64,000 nucleotides of DNA from Microplitis mediator (lineage: Eukaryota; Arthropoda; Insecta; Hymenoptera; Braconidae): contig NC_079974.1 of the NCBI RefSeq assembly GCF_029852145.1, forward strand, positions 7,796,348 through 7,860,347, in the 5' to 3' direction. A program made the position numbers and the translations under genes. Under the pieces are notes generated by a model. The model did not search any database. It was not told where the DNA came from and saw only the letters and a program-made list of their open reading frames with translations. Shown one piece after another: positions 34,229-45,072 of this stretch; positions within the stretch are counted from its first letter, which is position 1; each line of letters begins with the position of its first letter.

Positions 34229-35071
34229 ATGAATAATCAATTAAAAGTTCCGATTTCGGAGACGGAACTCCAAATGGTAAGACAAAATCGTTTACGGGAT
34301 CGATTACTTACGTTTCGAGAACAAGAATCGAACAGTTGTAGAAATTTACCGGTAGTAGAATCGGAATCTACAAAATTACAAGCCCGTCTTTTAAAGGAGA
34401 CTATTATGGGCGAAAAACAAAATTATTTATGGGCTCGATCACTTACATTTCGAAAGCAAGAATCAAGCGGGCGCAGGATTCTACCTGAAGTAGAACCTGA
34501 GTCCCTAAAGTTGAAGGCTCATGTTATGAATGAAGCCGCTATACGCGAGTTCCGAAAAAAGTCGGAAATCAATCTCGACAATTTTAATAGATTAAAAGGA
34601 TCGAATAGAGTCAAAACTGTCCATGAGAAGGCAGTACTAGATTCAAATAAATTTGTGCCTGAAAACGTACCACTTATAAATATTTTAAATGAGAATTCAT
34701 ATAATTCGGAGCCAATGATTGATTTTAATTGTTTGAGTAATAATTCGAGTCACGCGTATGTCAATAAGGAGCTGCCTGTACTTGTTATGTCAGGAGCTCG
34801 TACAGTTCGGTCTGCTCAAGGATTATTGAGAGCCGAAAATTTGAATATCCGGGTTGGCGAGCTTGCTGTTCTCGCAACCACGGAAAATGAAATTATGCCG
34901 ATCCGAGCCAGTGGAGTCTTCGAGATCGAGCATATGGATAAAAATGACCGCGTTGAGTTCGTGAATGTAAAAACTATTAAAAATAAAGAACTACTTTACT
35001 GCTCAGTAAAGAGTAAAGTAGAAAATAATTACAGTCAATCATTGGGCTCAAAAATTAATTCGCTATGGTGA
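34229..35071 (+). CDS. unrecognised 280-aa protein of the LTR retroelement
   Basis: The only long frame in the retroelement. Residues about 23-67 and 68-112 are an internal duplication: RDRLLTFREQES...VVESESTKLQARL against WARSLTFRKQES...EVEPESLKLKAHV. The remainder includes a hydrophilic middle and a strand-rich C-terminal part (VGELAVLATTENEIMPI...VEFVNVKTIKN). It has no zinc knuckle, protease or polymerase motif. By position it could be a Gag-like protein, but the sequence does not show it. Codon use is AT-rich like the surroundings and no introns are evident. Confidence 0.5.
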   Translation: MNNQLKVPISETELQMVRQNRLRDRLLTFREQESNSCRNLPVVESESTKLQARLLKETIMGEKQNYLWARSLTFRKQESSGRRILPEVEPESLKLKAHVMNEAAIREFRKKSEINLDNFNRLKGSNRVKTVHEKAVLDSNKFVPENVPLINILNENSYNSEPMIDFNCLSNNSSHAYVNKELPVLVMSGARTVRSAQGLLRAENLNIRVGELAVLATTENEIMPIRASGVFEIEHMDKNDRVEFVNVKTIKNKELLYCSVKSKVENNYSQSLGSKINSLW

Positions 35072-36389
35072 GTCATTTCAAAAGGAAACAATCCACAAAA
35101 TGAAAGGCAAGAAAAGGTTTGTAAACATTATTGTAATAATGTAAACGATAAATTTAGTGGTTTTACGTTTTCCGGTTCAAACTTGATAAGAAATATATTT
35201 TACATTATGTTTTGTATGAAAGGTATATTTGCCCTGTTAATTTCAATTGAAAACAGTTTACGATTTTGTCTTATGATGAATATTTATAAAAAGAGTATCT
35301 GTAAAGTAAGGTAGAAAGAACCTCCAGATAAATGTAAATTATCGGAAATTAAATTTTACAATACAAATACTAAATATTTGAAAACAGGCGCTAATTTGGA
35401 CCGAAAAGGATTAGACATTAACGATTTATTTTTGATCTTATTAAATATAAAGAAATCAAAAAATTATTAAATGTTAATGTATTATATGAATTTTATTTTC
35501 ATTGAAGCACTATTCAGGCTTTGTATACGACTTTATGAAACTGATTTAATCCGGTGGTGTAATTGGGTTGATTAGGCGAATTTCAAACATCACCATCGGA
35601 GCCTGACGGAAGAACACTACAGTGTGGGAAATAGATCTTCAAAATCAACCAGCAACGGTGCTTCCAGTTCTACGTGTGATGTCAAGACACCTACAATCAG
35701 TTCATTCGCGTGTATAAATATCAAATTTATACATGTCGAGTTATTTATTTTTATTAATTTTGAAGACTTCCACTGTTTAGCAGAAACAGTTGGAATGTCG
35801 ATTCCAACTATGTACATCAACGCCTTAAAGGTCGTCGCCGAATCAACCAAGGATCAAGTTTTCGATCTTAAGAAATAAAGATTAGGATATTAGTCAGCCG
35901 ATCCAATCAATCACAATTATTATTTCGACTGCCGAATTAAATCAGTTAAATAAAAGTACGTTATTTTTACTATTGTGTTAAAATTAATTGAATTCCATAC
36001 TATAAGGTGTTCAAAATAGAAATAGTAACCGACTTATGTCGGGAGGCTTTGGAAAAAGTGAATTTAGATGACATAAATGACTTGAGCCATAAAAATAGTA
36101 ATAATTTTGATTACTTAAACATTATATAATTATATACAATAATAGCGCATCTCAGGTTTACGTTCAAATTGCAAGCGAATAACTTTATAAAAGAATTTAT
36201 GATCGAACTTTGGTCTATATAGAGCCATTTAAACATTCAACTTTAGCTTATATAGATTCATTCATACATTGAATTTTAGTTTATATAGAGTCAATTCCAC
36301 ATTCTATTTGGATTATGTCGATTCATGAATTCCATTTTCAGTCGTAGCGTTATTCGTTTGAAACGCTGCGACTTGCTTATGTCGAGAGG
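35072..36389. other. 3' interior of the retroelement
   Basis: Mostly non-coding. 35576-35878 is open without an ATG and unrecognised. At 36190-36340 a unit of about 45 bases (TTTATATAGAGTCAATTC-like) repeats three to four times before the purine tract. Confidence 0.4.
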
Positions 36390-37008
36390 TGTTACATTCC
36401 CGTAATATTTTATTGATTAAATTAAATTAATTATTTTTCATAAATTAATTTAATTCGATGTAACGAAAATCAGTTACGATAAAAGAGTCGCCGTGGCTTG
36501 CGGGCAGTCAAAATAGATGACGATGCATGAGACCCGGGCCACGACGATTCTCTTACAGAGAACCTGAGATGCAGCGTCAACATATTGTCAACTCTGTTGA
36601 CTTTATTATATTTTAATAATGACTAAATAGTCAGTCTTGGGAGAGAGCTCATTGGCACCCCAATATTTTCACCTACACCATGACCTACCCTATGACCTAT
36701 CCATTCACCTGCTGCTATAATAAATAAAATGGAGACCGGATCGGAAAATATATTTTAAATCACGAGAATTAAATAAATAAATAATTACAATAAAATAATC
36801 GACGACCAGGGCCCACCAGGGGTCTATCGATACTCTAATGAGGCCAAACCTGAATAAAATTTAATAATTAAAAATTATTTTAATTTTTAATCAGTTTGGG
36901 GTAGTTCTCAAAACGTAACAGTGGTGCTGTGACCAGGATCAGTGACCATTGTTCATAGACAATACAAATAATTAAAAATTAATATTGGGAATTATTCAAA
37001 ACGTAACA
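36390..37008 (+). repeat. 3' LTR (internally deleted)
   Basis: TGTTACATTCCCG to AAAACGTAACA, 619 bases. Compared with the 5' LTR it lacks about 900 bases after GGGCCACGAC and a shorter stretch after GAGAGCTCAT. Confidence 0.8.
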
Positions 37009-37336
37009 TAGATAATTCAAAAATCCCTGTAATTGACTCGATAAACGACTGGATCAAACCCTGTTGGGAAGATGATTTTGCCCAAAAGAAATGAACGTTA
37101 ATTTTTCATAATATTACTTCTTTAATTTATAAACTAAATATGTAGCAATTGTTTTGTGCAATAAATTTAAATTTAAATAATTCAAGATCTTTTTCTGTTG
37201 AGACACAATGATTATGTTACGTTACAAATCCTGCAAGGGTAGGGGGGTCTGGTAATTTGTTACGATTTGTTACATACCAGGGGGGGGGGAGTCTAAAAAA
37301 TCTTAAAAATGTGTTACGTAATTTATGAATGTTCCC

Positions 37337-37768
37337 TAATCGACTCTAAACGATTATTCGTGTAGTTGCCGAGATTTCCGATCATGTGAAAAGTACACCG
37401 CTCTTCTTTATTATTATGCCAATCGATGTTAAAATAATCAACGATTTGACTAGGTGCTTTTTCAACTAGTTTTTTGTAGTGCTCATCGTATTATTCAGGA
37501 GAGTTACTGTAAACAATATTCCTAAGTAGAGATAAACAAATCTTTCTTTCCTCACCGTTAATATTGGTTGTCTTTGTTGTAATGTGCGTAGAAAAAATTT
37601 TTAGTACATGAAATCCACCAATTTGCGTAGAAACATTAGGGAACAATTCTTTCAAAACTTTTCGTTCAGTCAAATCCTTGTCGGTCATAAAGCAGTTTAT
37701 TTTTTCACAAATTTCTTTATTTTCATTTTTAAAAGTTTCAAGAAACCACTTGAGACATAGTTGAGGTC
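37337..37768 (-). pseudogene. MULE transposase pseudogene, core domain
   Basis: From 37768 downward the minus strand reads GPQLCLKWFLETF, then MTDKDLTERKVLKELFPN...GFHVLK (the D-containing core of the MULE domain followed by the FHV block). After one in-frame TAA at 37491-37493 come YFNIDWH and GNYTNNRLES, both hallmark blocks of Mutator-like transposases. It joins the C-terminal part at 28466 across the 8.9-kb insertion. The N-terminal part is missing: the match ends abruptly near 37768 at a C-rich boundary. Confidence 0.75.
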
Positions 37769-38067
37769 CACCCCCTCTAGTAGGGATGAATCAACCGTTC
37801 GTTACCCATTTTAATTAAATGGGCCCGTGTCCCTTTCAGCTAGTAAGCTAATTATTTGGTAACTGATCCTGGTGTTACCCGGTTCGTAAGGACCAGACGA
37901 CCGGTTGGCCTTGAATTTATATATGCCAAATGCATATAAAGGATCGGGAGTCGTGAGGCAAGTTATATATATAAGTAATATATGAAAAAGAAGGTAGACT
38001 ACAGGTATTTGCAAAGCAAGCCAAAAGAGTGAGAAGCAGAAGAGATTATAAAAGGTATAATAATAGT
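37769..38067. other. unassigned sequence before the hAT element
   Basis: No gene recognised. GC-richer than its surroundings (TGTTACCCGGTTCGTAAGG near 37872). Confidence 0.35.
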
Positions 38068-38467
38068 ATTATTATTAGGGCCGGGAATTTGGTTTCGCTA
38101 AAAAAGAGAGATAGAAGATGGGCGGAGCCAAGTTTTCTGATTGGCTAAAACTTTTCCCTAGATTTGGTATTTCTTTGTTCTCCGAAAGTGTTTTTTTTTT
38201 TTTTTTTTTTTGTAATGAATAAGAGCTATCACATTTATTATATTAATTTAGCTGTCAACGTTAGATATATTAAATGGGTTATTCATCAAAACATGGCTAG
38301 TTTCACGATCATCAATATTGTATGTAAGTCGTATATACATGTAGAAGGAATGACTTAAAATCAGTTTTAGTAGGTTTTTTTCCTTTATCAATACTGATTT
38401 TGAACGAATAATTGAACTGCCAGTAAATCTTTTAGGGGAAATTATTTTTTGTTTAAATAACTTTGAT

Positions 38468-38622
38468 GGTCAGTTTTTCAAACCGGGTTTATTTTTATCT
38501 GGGTTTAAATAATTATTGCTGGTCTATCTATATATTATTAATGTATATTTAATAATGAATATAATCAATACTAGCAATATTGAAAACCAGATGAAAATAA
38601 ACCCAGTTTGAAAAACTGGCCC
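38468..38622. mobile_element. small MITE (GGTCAGTTTTTCAAACC family)
   Basis: Ends GGTCAGTTTTTCAAACCGG and CCCAGTTTGAAAAACTGGCC form a hairpin. The same family is at 46569-46703, with a half copy near 60838-60908. Confidence 0.7.
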
Positions 38623-40159
38623 CAATTGACACTTAAATGATATATAAATAATTTTTTTTTTTTTCAAGCACAATTTTCGTATATTATCTGTTTCCAGGAA
38701 CTCGAATAATAGTAAAGTATTATGAATCTTTAAGACCCAAATTTTTGATTTAAAAATTTTTTTTCAAATGTTTATTTTCAATTCGGATTGATAATCTTGA
38801 TAATTATAATTAAATTATACTTTTAGTACCAAGGTCCAATTTTTCAATCCAAGACTTTTTTCATTCGGGATGAAATTGTTATTGTTAGTGTATATATACA
38901 CGATATTTAGTGAATATGTATACCTCTATAGATACATTGTCGATAATTATTCAATCCCGAATTCGAGAAATTTCAGATTTCAAAATTGGCCTTGAGAGTT
39001 GGAATGGTTTTTGGTTGAACTATAATTTCTTATTCAACGTTTTACTTGACTTACGGTTTATTTAATTTCAGAAATGTATTATTTTCTACTATCTAGATGC
39101 AGAGAATTTTATTATTAAAATTATTCAAAAATTTTAGTTAACGGTCAAATATTTCCATATTCTAGAAAATTATCCCATCTGTTTAAGTAATTTTTAATAA
39201 AATTGAATTAATCCTAATAGCAGTTTGCTTTAGCAAAAGTTTACTTTCCAAAAGTTTCCTTGAATATTTCGTCAAATGTCTGTCAACTTCAGACTTTTCC
39301 GTTTTTGACGACAATTGCTATATAATTTTACGTAAATTTACTACCCGAGTTAGAATGCAAATTTACTTCAAAAGTTGACTAGAAAAAATTTGTCGTAAAT
39401 TTTCAGGCAAATTGTTATGTCAATTTATTGTTAATTTGACTTGAAAAATTGTAAAGTATATTTTTACCGTCAAATTGTAGACGTTTTTATGTATGAATTT
39501 GCTTACTTTCTGAAATGGTAAGAATGAACATTACCAATTTTTTTTCCTAGTAAAAAATTACCTTTAAATTGAGCAAAAATTAACCGCAAATTTTTATTTT
39601 CAATTTTTGTTGTTAAATTATCAGCAACCCATACAAAGTTTGGAAATCGGCCCTAGATCAGGCCATTACTAGGCCAAGAATGTCGATTAATGGCTCAGCA
39701 ATGGCAATTTTTATTGGCCGATAAACGGCTTATAGCCGGAATGATAACGTCGGCCCATTAATGGCGCTCGACTATTAGCCGATTAATGGCAGCCAGCAAT
39801 CGGCCAAGCAAGCAAATAAATTTAATTTTAAAAAATTGTTATTATTATTAACCTCGTAAAATTCATAATCATTAACGTTTAAATTATCTACGGGAGGTAA
39901 ATGATGTGAAAAAAACTTGGTGGAAATTCTGCTGGACCCGGGCGCGAACTGTCGTCCTTCTGATTGCTGGGTCTGAATGATAACTACTGGACGAACCTAC
40001 CAATGTTGAATTGATACTTTTATATGATCTACTTATTCATTCTGCTACAACCACTCGGTTTTATAAAATATATAGAGCAATTGAATTAATATTTTCAATC
40101 ATTAAGAAAAAAAAATAATAATTTCGTACTATTTTGATTATAATTTCATAATTTTTAAA

Positions 40160-40613
40160 TGTTGATTTCCCTGAATAATTGAGTACAAAAATTAATCTAA
40201 TATTTTCTTCTTATTTTAGTAAATGTTTTATTCTCTTTTAAAATAATATTGGGTGTAAGTTAGGAATGTGTATTTTCTCTTGGAGGAGAAGTAGACCAGT
40301 TTGAACTGGATTTTTATGACCTTAGGTACTTGGGTCGGTCAAAGGACATCTTTGACGACATGAGGCCCAAGTGCTGTATAATTGTAAGGCAATGTGTTTT
40401 TCTTCAAGATGAAATAATATATATTTTTTATTTACTTTTAAGAAAAAGGAGAGGTTGTTAGGCCTCACTGTGGAATAGTTTTAGAAAATAAGTTAGTCTA
40501 AAAGATATTACTCTCGAGTAAAGACACTTCTCGAAACGCAAACTTTTAATAAAGAAAATTAGATTTATAAAATATATTTTATTTTAAATAAATTTCCATA
40601 GCCTATCCCAACA
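40160..40613 (+). repeat. Copia 5' LTR
   Basis: 454 bases, TG...CA. Differs from the 3' LTR at four visible positions, e.g. near 40193, 40290 and 40337. Confidence 0.95.
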
Positions 40614-40627
40614 GGTTATGGGCCCAG
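40614..40627 (+). promoter_or_regulatory. Copia primer-binding site
   Basis: GGTTATGGGCCCAG directly follows the LTR. It matches the internal half-tRNA initiator-Met primer site used by Drosophila copia-type elements. Confidence 0.85.
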
Positions 40628-40732
40628 GTTACGTAAAACTATTGCGCGTATTGGATAATTAATTTTTATATACAATAGTATTTTTAATAACGTAGTTTTG
40701 AAATATATTTTAAGTTTAAATTTATAAAAACA

Positions 40733-41218
40733 ATGGATAGCTATAAGAATAAAAGAAACATTAAAGCCTTCGATGGTGAAAAATACAGTGTGTGGAAATT
40801 CAGAGTGCGTGCTTTATTAAGTGAACTTGATCTTATTAATGTGATTGATGATCTGGTTCCGAAGGAACCTGATAATAAGTGGAAACAGGCGGAGAGAAAT
40901 GCGAAGAGCATTATAATTGAATATTTATCTGACTCGTTTCTTGGTTTCGCAAAAGCAGACAAAAGTGCAAGAGATATTTTGAAAGAATTAGATTCAATTT
41001 ATGAACGTAAAAGTGTAGCAACACAATTAGCTCTCCGGAAGAGATTATTAAGTTTAAAATTAAGTAGTGACACACCTTTAGTTAAACATTTTTCAATTTT
41101 TGAAGACCTTATTACTGAGTTATCAGCAGCAGGCGCGGAACTAAATGAAACCGATAAAGTATCACATCTATTACTAACTTTACCTCCCTCTTATGATGGT
41201 GTAATAACAGCAATTTAA
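40733..41218 (+). CDS. Copia Gag, N-terminal portion
   Basis: 161 residues of the Copia Gag (UBN2/retrotran_gag family): FDGEKYSVWKFRVRALL at the start, a run of helices and LLLTLPPSYDGVITAI at the end. The ATG lies about 120 bases after the LTR. It ends at a TAA (41216-41218) that is in frame with the following 1200-codon frame; in the family this junction is continuous. The stop is therefore either a disabling nonsense change or a site of readthrough. With nearly identical LTRs, a recent mutation is the simpler reading. Confidence 0.85.
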   Translation: MDSYKNKRNIKAFDGEKYSVWKFRVRALLSELDLINVIDDLVPKEPDNKWKQAERNAKSIIIEYLSDSFLGFAKADKSARDILKELDSIYERKSVATQLALRKRLLSLKLSSDTPLVKHFSIFEDLITELSAAGAELNETDKVSHLLLTLPPSYDGVITAI

Positions 41219-44200
41219 ACCTTAACGGACGACACTTTAACTGTAGCGTTTGTTAAAACTAGACTACTAGATCATGAGGTGAAATTGAGAAGTGAAAGTG
41301 GTGATACAAGTTCAAAAGTTTTACATGTGGAAAATCACAAGTGGATCTCCAATAGGAATAATTTTGAGGATTTCAAATCATCAAAGTTTCATCGTCAGAA
41401 GAATAAATCACATTCCTCAAAATTTCATAAAAACTCTTTTAACCTAAAATGCAATTACTGTGGAAAAAAGGGACATTTAAAGAAATATTGTTTCCTTTTC
41501 AAGAAAAGCCTCAAACAGCAGGGCGCTGAAAGAAATAGAACGATTCAAACTGTTCAAACAATTGAACCGTCTCATCAAAACTATTCTGGTTTTGCTTTTA
41601 TGGCTGGAAATACTAAAAATGAAAACAAGGACAAAAATAAAATTAATTTCATTTTAGATTCAGGTGCTTCTGATCACCTTATCAACAGAAGTGATCTTAT
41701 AAGCCATTTTCGAAATCTAGAAACACCATTAAAAATTTCAGTTGCCAAGCATGGGGCCTACATCACTGCGATGAAGAAAGGTTCATTGAACGTGACCAGC
41801 AATGAGGGTATTCAAGGGGTATTAGAAGATGTATTGTATTCTCCTGAACTGCCGTACAACTTACTTTCTGTAAAAAGAATGCAGCAAGCTGGTATGAAAA
41901 TTACATTTGATGAAAAAGGTGTAGTAATAACCAAAAGTGGTAAGACCATTATGAAAGGTAAGCCATTAAATAATTTAATTGGTATTGAATTTATAGTTGA
42001 TATTAAAATGGTAAACTCTACTACACAGATAGAAAACGTAATAAATAAATATGAATTATGGCATCAACGGTTAGGTCATATGGGTAAATTTAAATTCTTA
42101 GAATTGAAAAACAAACAAATGGTAAATGATTTAGAACAAATAGATCAGGTTGTACCAAACGACAATTTGTGTGAAGCTAGTATAAATGGAAAGCAAGCGC
42201 GATTACCTTTTTCTAAAGCTAAAACTAAAAATCATATAAAGAGACCATTGTTTATTATACATTCGGATGTTTGTGGTCCGATCACTCCTTCTACAATAGA
42301 TAATAAAAATTATTATGTACTTTTCATTGATCAGTTTACTCATTACTGTTCAGTTTACTTAATCACTTATAAGTCAGATGTATTTTCTTCATTTCAAGAT
42401 TTTGTAGCTAAAAGTGAGGCTCATTTTAATTTATCAGTTACAAATTTATACATAGATAATGGTAGAGAATATCTATCAAATGAGATGAAAGACTACTGTG
42501 TGACAAAAGGTATTAGCTATCATTTGACAGTACCACATACCCCACAATTAAATGGTGTAGCTGAGCGAATGGTTAGAACAATAACTGAACGAGCTAGGGC
42601 AATGGTATCAGGTGCTTGTTTGGAAAAGAGCTTTTGGGGTGAAGCAGTTCTTACTGCTACATATCTTATCAATTTAACTCCGACAAGAGCTCTTAGCCAA
42701 GACAAAACACCATACGAAATGTGGCATAATAAAAAGCCTCAATTAAAGTATTTAAAAGTATTTGGTTCTACTGTATACATTCACAATAAAACTACTAAAA
42801 CAAAATTTGAAGAAAAATCCTTTAAAGGGATACTAGTAGGCTATGCACCAAATGGGTATAAAGTTTGGAACGTGGGTACTGAAAGGTTTATCGTTGTTAG
42901 AGATGTCATCGTGGACGAAGTAAATTTCTTAAAGTCCAGGCCTGAAATGAGGTCTGAAAGAGTTAATAATGAAAACTCTAAAACTGGTGCATCTGACACT
43001 GTGTCAAAACCAGTAGCTAACAACGATAAATCTGATAATGGTAAATCAGATATATTAGAACCTAGTCAAAAAGAAAATGAAGCAGTAGACCGAGAGTCTA
43101 ATAAATCTGTAATTGAAACAGATGGTCACACAAATTCTTCAGAGTCTTTCACTCAAGAAAACCGTAGTGATAAACAAGTTTTGTTAGAGCCTAGGAGGAG
43201 TGATAGGATTAGAGGGCATCCGAAGGTTTCGTATAATGAGGATAGTATACCTGATGACTATATAATGGCCGCTCAAACAATTACCGGCAAAGTACCTAGT
43301 TCATATCATGAGATTAAAAATAGGGATGATAGAGTCGAGTGGGAGCGTGCTATTAAAAATGAACTCGATTCACTTTTAATTAATAATACTTGGACGTTAA
43401 TATCTAAACCTAAAGATAAGAATATTGTAGATTGTAAGTGGATATTCACCATTAAAAATGATGAATTTGGAAATCCGCAAAGGTATAAAGCTCGTTTAGT
43501 CGCAAGGGGTTTCAGCCAGGAATACATGGTAGATTATGACGAAACCTTTGCGCCGGTAGCTAGGATTTCTAGTTTTAGATTTATTATTGCATTTGCTAAT
43601 CAAAACAATTTGTTACTCCATCATATGGATGTCAAAACAGCATTTTTGAATGGCAAATTAAAGGAAGAAATATATATGAAAGTACCTGAAGGAATTAAAT
43701 GCGGTAGGAATCAGGTTTGTAAATTGAATAAAGCTTTGTACGGATTAAAACAGGCTGCACGGTGTTGGTTTGAAGAATTTGAATCAACTCTGAAAGCACT
43801 TAAATTTCAAAATTCTCCAGTAGATAGATGTATTTATATTTTAGACTTAGAAGATGTTTCCAAGAGCATTTATGTAGTATTATATGTTGATGATCTTGTT
43901 ATTGCGACTGCAGATGTCAATACCATGAATAGATTTAAAGAATATTTAATGAATAAATTTAAAATGGTAGATTTAAAAGAGATAAAATTATTTTTGGGCA
44001 TCAGAGTAATCAGAAAAGACAATATTATAACACTAGATCAAAATTCATACATTAATTCGGTCTTACATAAATTTAATATGTATGATTGCAAACCTGTAAC
44101 TACTCCTCTAGAAACTAAAATTGATTACGAAGCTTTAAATTCAGATGAAAGTCACGATGTACCATGTAGAAGTGTCATAGGTTGTTTAATGTATTTGATG

Positions 44201-44827
44201 GTCTGTACAAGACCAGACTTAAGTATATCTGTTAATATAGTAAGCAGATTTATGAATAAAAATAATAAACCATTGTGGCAATATCTTAAAAGAATATTAA
44301 GGTATTTAAAAGGTACTAGCAATATTAAATTAACATATATTCGTAATGATTATGTAAATATAATTAGTGGCTTTGTTGACTCGGATTGGGCAGATGATAA
44401 GAATGATAGGAAAAGTACAACGGGTTACTTATTCAAATTATTTGATCACTGTACCATATGCTGGGCAACAAAACGGCAAGCATCCGTTGCAGGTTCGACA
44501 TCAGAAGCCGAATATATGGCTCTATACGAGGCTGCACGAGAAGCATTATGGCTACGCTCATTAGCTGATAGTTTAAAATTAATTATATCAGGTCCAATAA
44601 TAATTTACGAAGACAATAATGGTTGTATAAGTATTGCTAGTAATCCTTCAAGTCACAAAAGATCAAAGAATATTGATATAAAATATCATTTCTCTCGTGA
44701 TAAGATTGAACAAGGTTTAATAAAATTAATTTATATGCCAACAGATCGACAGATAGCTGATGTACTGACAAAGTCATTACCTGGAGCAAAATTTGTGGAG
44801 TTCCGAACACAAATGGGTTTAAATTAA
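41219..44827 (+). CDS. Copia Gag C-terminus, protease, integrase, reverse transcriptase, RNase H
   Basis: Same frame as Gag; no ATG of its own. Numbering from the codon at 41279: zinc knuckle C58-C61-H66-C71; protease ILDSGAS at 125-131; integrase N-terminal zinc region H262, H266, C298 with Ser301 where the second Cys belongs; integrase core D330, D393, E429 with 35 residues between the last two; reverse transcriptase with KWIFTIK, MDVKTAFLNG and YVDD at 869-872; RNase H with FVDSDWADD, SEAEYMA and DNNGC at about 1032-1114. Everything downstream of the stop at 41216 is open to the natural end. The lost integrase cysteine is unusual and could impair integration independently of the stop. Confidence 0.95.
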   Translation, partial: TLTDDTLTVAFVKTRLLDHEVKLRSESGDTSSKVLHVENHKWISNRNNFEDFKSSKFHRQKNKSHSSKFHKNSFNLKCNYCGKKGHLKKYCFLFKKSLKQQGAERNRTIQTVQTIEPSHQNYSGFAFMAGNTKNENKDKNKINFILDSGASDHLINRSDLISHFRNLETPLKISVAKHGAYITAMKKGSLNVTSNEGIQGVLEDVLYSPELPYNLLSVKRMQQAGMKITFDEKGVVITKSGKTIMKGKPLNNLIGIEFIVDIKMVNSTTQIENVINKYELWHQRLGHMGKFKFLELKNKQMVNDLEQIDQVVPNDNLCEASINGKQARLPFSKAKTKNHIKRPLFIIHSDVCGPITPSTIDNKNYYVLFIDQFTHYCSVYLITYKSDVFSSFQDFVAKSEAHFNLSVTNLYIDNGREYLSNEMKDYCVTKGISYHLTVPHTPQLNGVAERMVRTITERARAMVSGACLEKSFWGEAVLTATYLINLTPTRALSQDKTPYEMWHNKKPQLKYLKVFGSTVYIHNKTTKTKFEEKSFKGILVGYAPNGYKVWNVGTERFIVVRDVIVDEVNFLKSRPEMRSERVNNENSKTGASDTVSKPVANNDKSDNGKSDILEPSQKENEAVDRESNKSVIETDGHTNSSESFTQENRSDKQVLLEPRRSDRIRGHPKVSYNEDSIPDDYIMAAQTITGKVPSSYHEIKNRDDRVEWERAIKNELDSLLINNTWTLISKPKDKNIVDCKWIFTIKNDEFGNPQRYKARLVARGFSQEYMVDYDETFAPVARISSFRFIIAFANQNNLLLHHMDVKTAFLNGKLKEEIYMKVPEGIKCGRNQVCKLNKALYGLKQAARCWFEEFESTLKALKFQNSPVDRCIYILDLEDVSKSIYVVLYVDDLVIATADVNTMNRFKEYLMNKFKMVDLKEIKLFLGIRVIRKDNIITLDQNSYINSVLHKFNMYDCKPVTTPLETKIDYEALNSDESHDVPCRSVIGCLMYLMVCTRPDLSISVNIVSRFMNKNNKPLWQYLKRILRYLKGTSNIKLTYIRNDYVNIISGFVDSDWADDKNDRKSTTGYLFKLFDHCTICWATKRQASVAGSTSEAEYMALYEAAREALWLRSLADSLKLIISGPIIIYEDNNGCISIASNPSSHKRSKNIDIKYHFSRDKIEQGLIKLIYMPTDRQIADVLTKSLPGAKFVEFRTQMGLN

Positions 44828-45063
44828 TTTTAAGAAAATATATTGTAACTGTAATCAATATTTAAGGTAAATGGTCGGATTAGGTTTTTCTGGGTTTTCC
44901 TAATCCCTTTGCAAATTAGTTGGGCCATATTGTTCGCACCCCCAGACTGCGTAGAAAGATGTGTCTTTACTAATTTATTTTATTACAAATAAATTGTATG
45001 TTTAATGTTACTATTATATTTAAAGATTAATTATGTTCAAATTTAAGTTAGAGATTAATTTTT

Positions 45064-45072
45064 GTGGGGGCG
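45064..45072 (+). promoter_or_regulatory. Copia polypurine tract
   Basis: GTGGGGGCG immediately before the 3' LTR, the expected primer for plus-strand synthesis. Confidence 0.7.

Larger units (their letters stand above)
29639..37008 (+). mobile_element. LTR retroelement, probably non-autonomous
   Basis: Bounded by TGTTACG and CGTAACA and flanked by TAGA on both sides (29635-29638, 37009-37012). The 5' LTR is 1625 bases and the 3' LTR only 619, the latter missing two internal stretches. A purine-rich GTCGAGAGG precedes the 3' LTR. The interior has one long frame (34229-35071), a half-palindrome insertion (31534-32736) and degenerate sequence. Neither protease, reverse transcriptase nor integrase is visible, so mobilisation would have needed another element. 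The TSD length and LTR ends suggest Ty3/Gypsy or a relative. Confidence 0.8.
28467..37336. mobile_element. TIR element inserted in the MULE transposase gene
   Basis: Ends GGGAACATCCATAAATTACG and CGTAATTTATGAATGTTCCC, flanked by TAA at 28464-28466 and 37337-37339. Deleting it with one TAA joins the transposase frame exactly (NNRLES to INGKIKD), proof that it is an insertion. G-runs follow both ends. A 3-bp TAA duplication fits PIF/Harbinger. It contains the LTR retroelement and a MITE, plus an exon-like fragment near 28957-29050. Without them it would be a small MITE. Confidence 0.8.

Noticed and set aside
35617..35878. Overlapping 77- and 84-codon frames on opposite strands
   Set aside because: The + frame begins at GTG, the segment is locally palindromic, and no motif is present.
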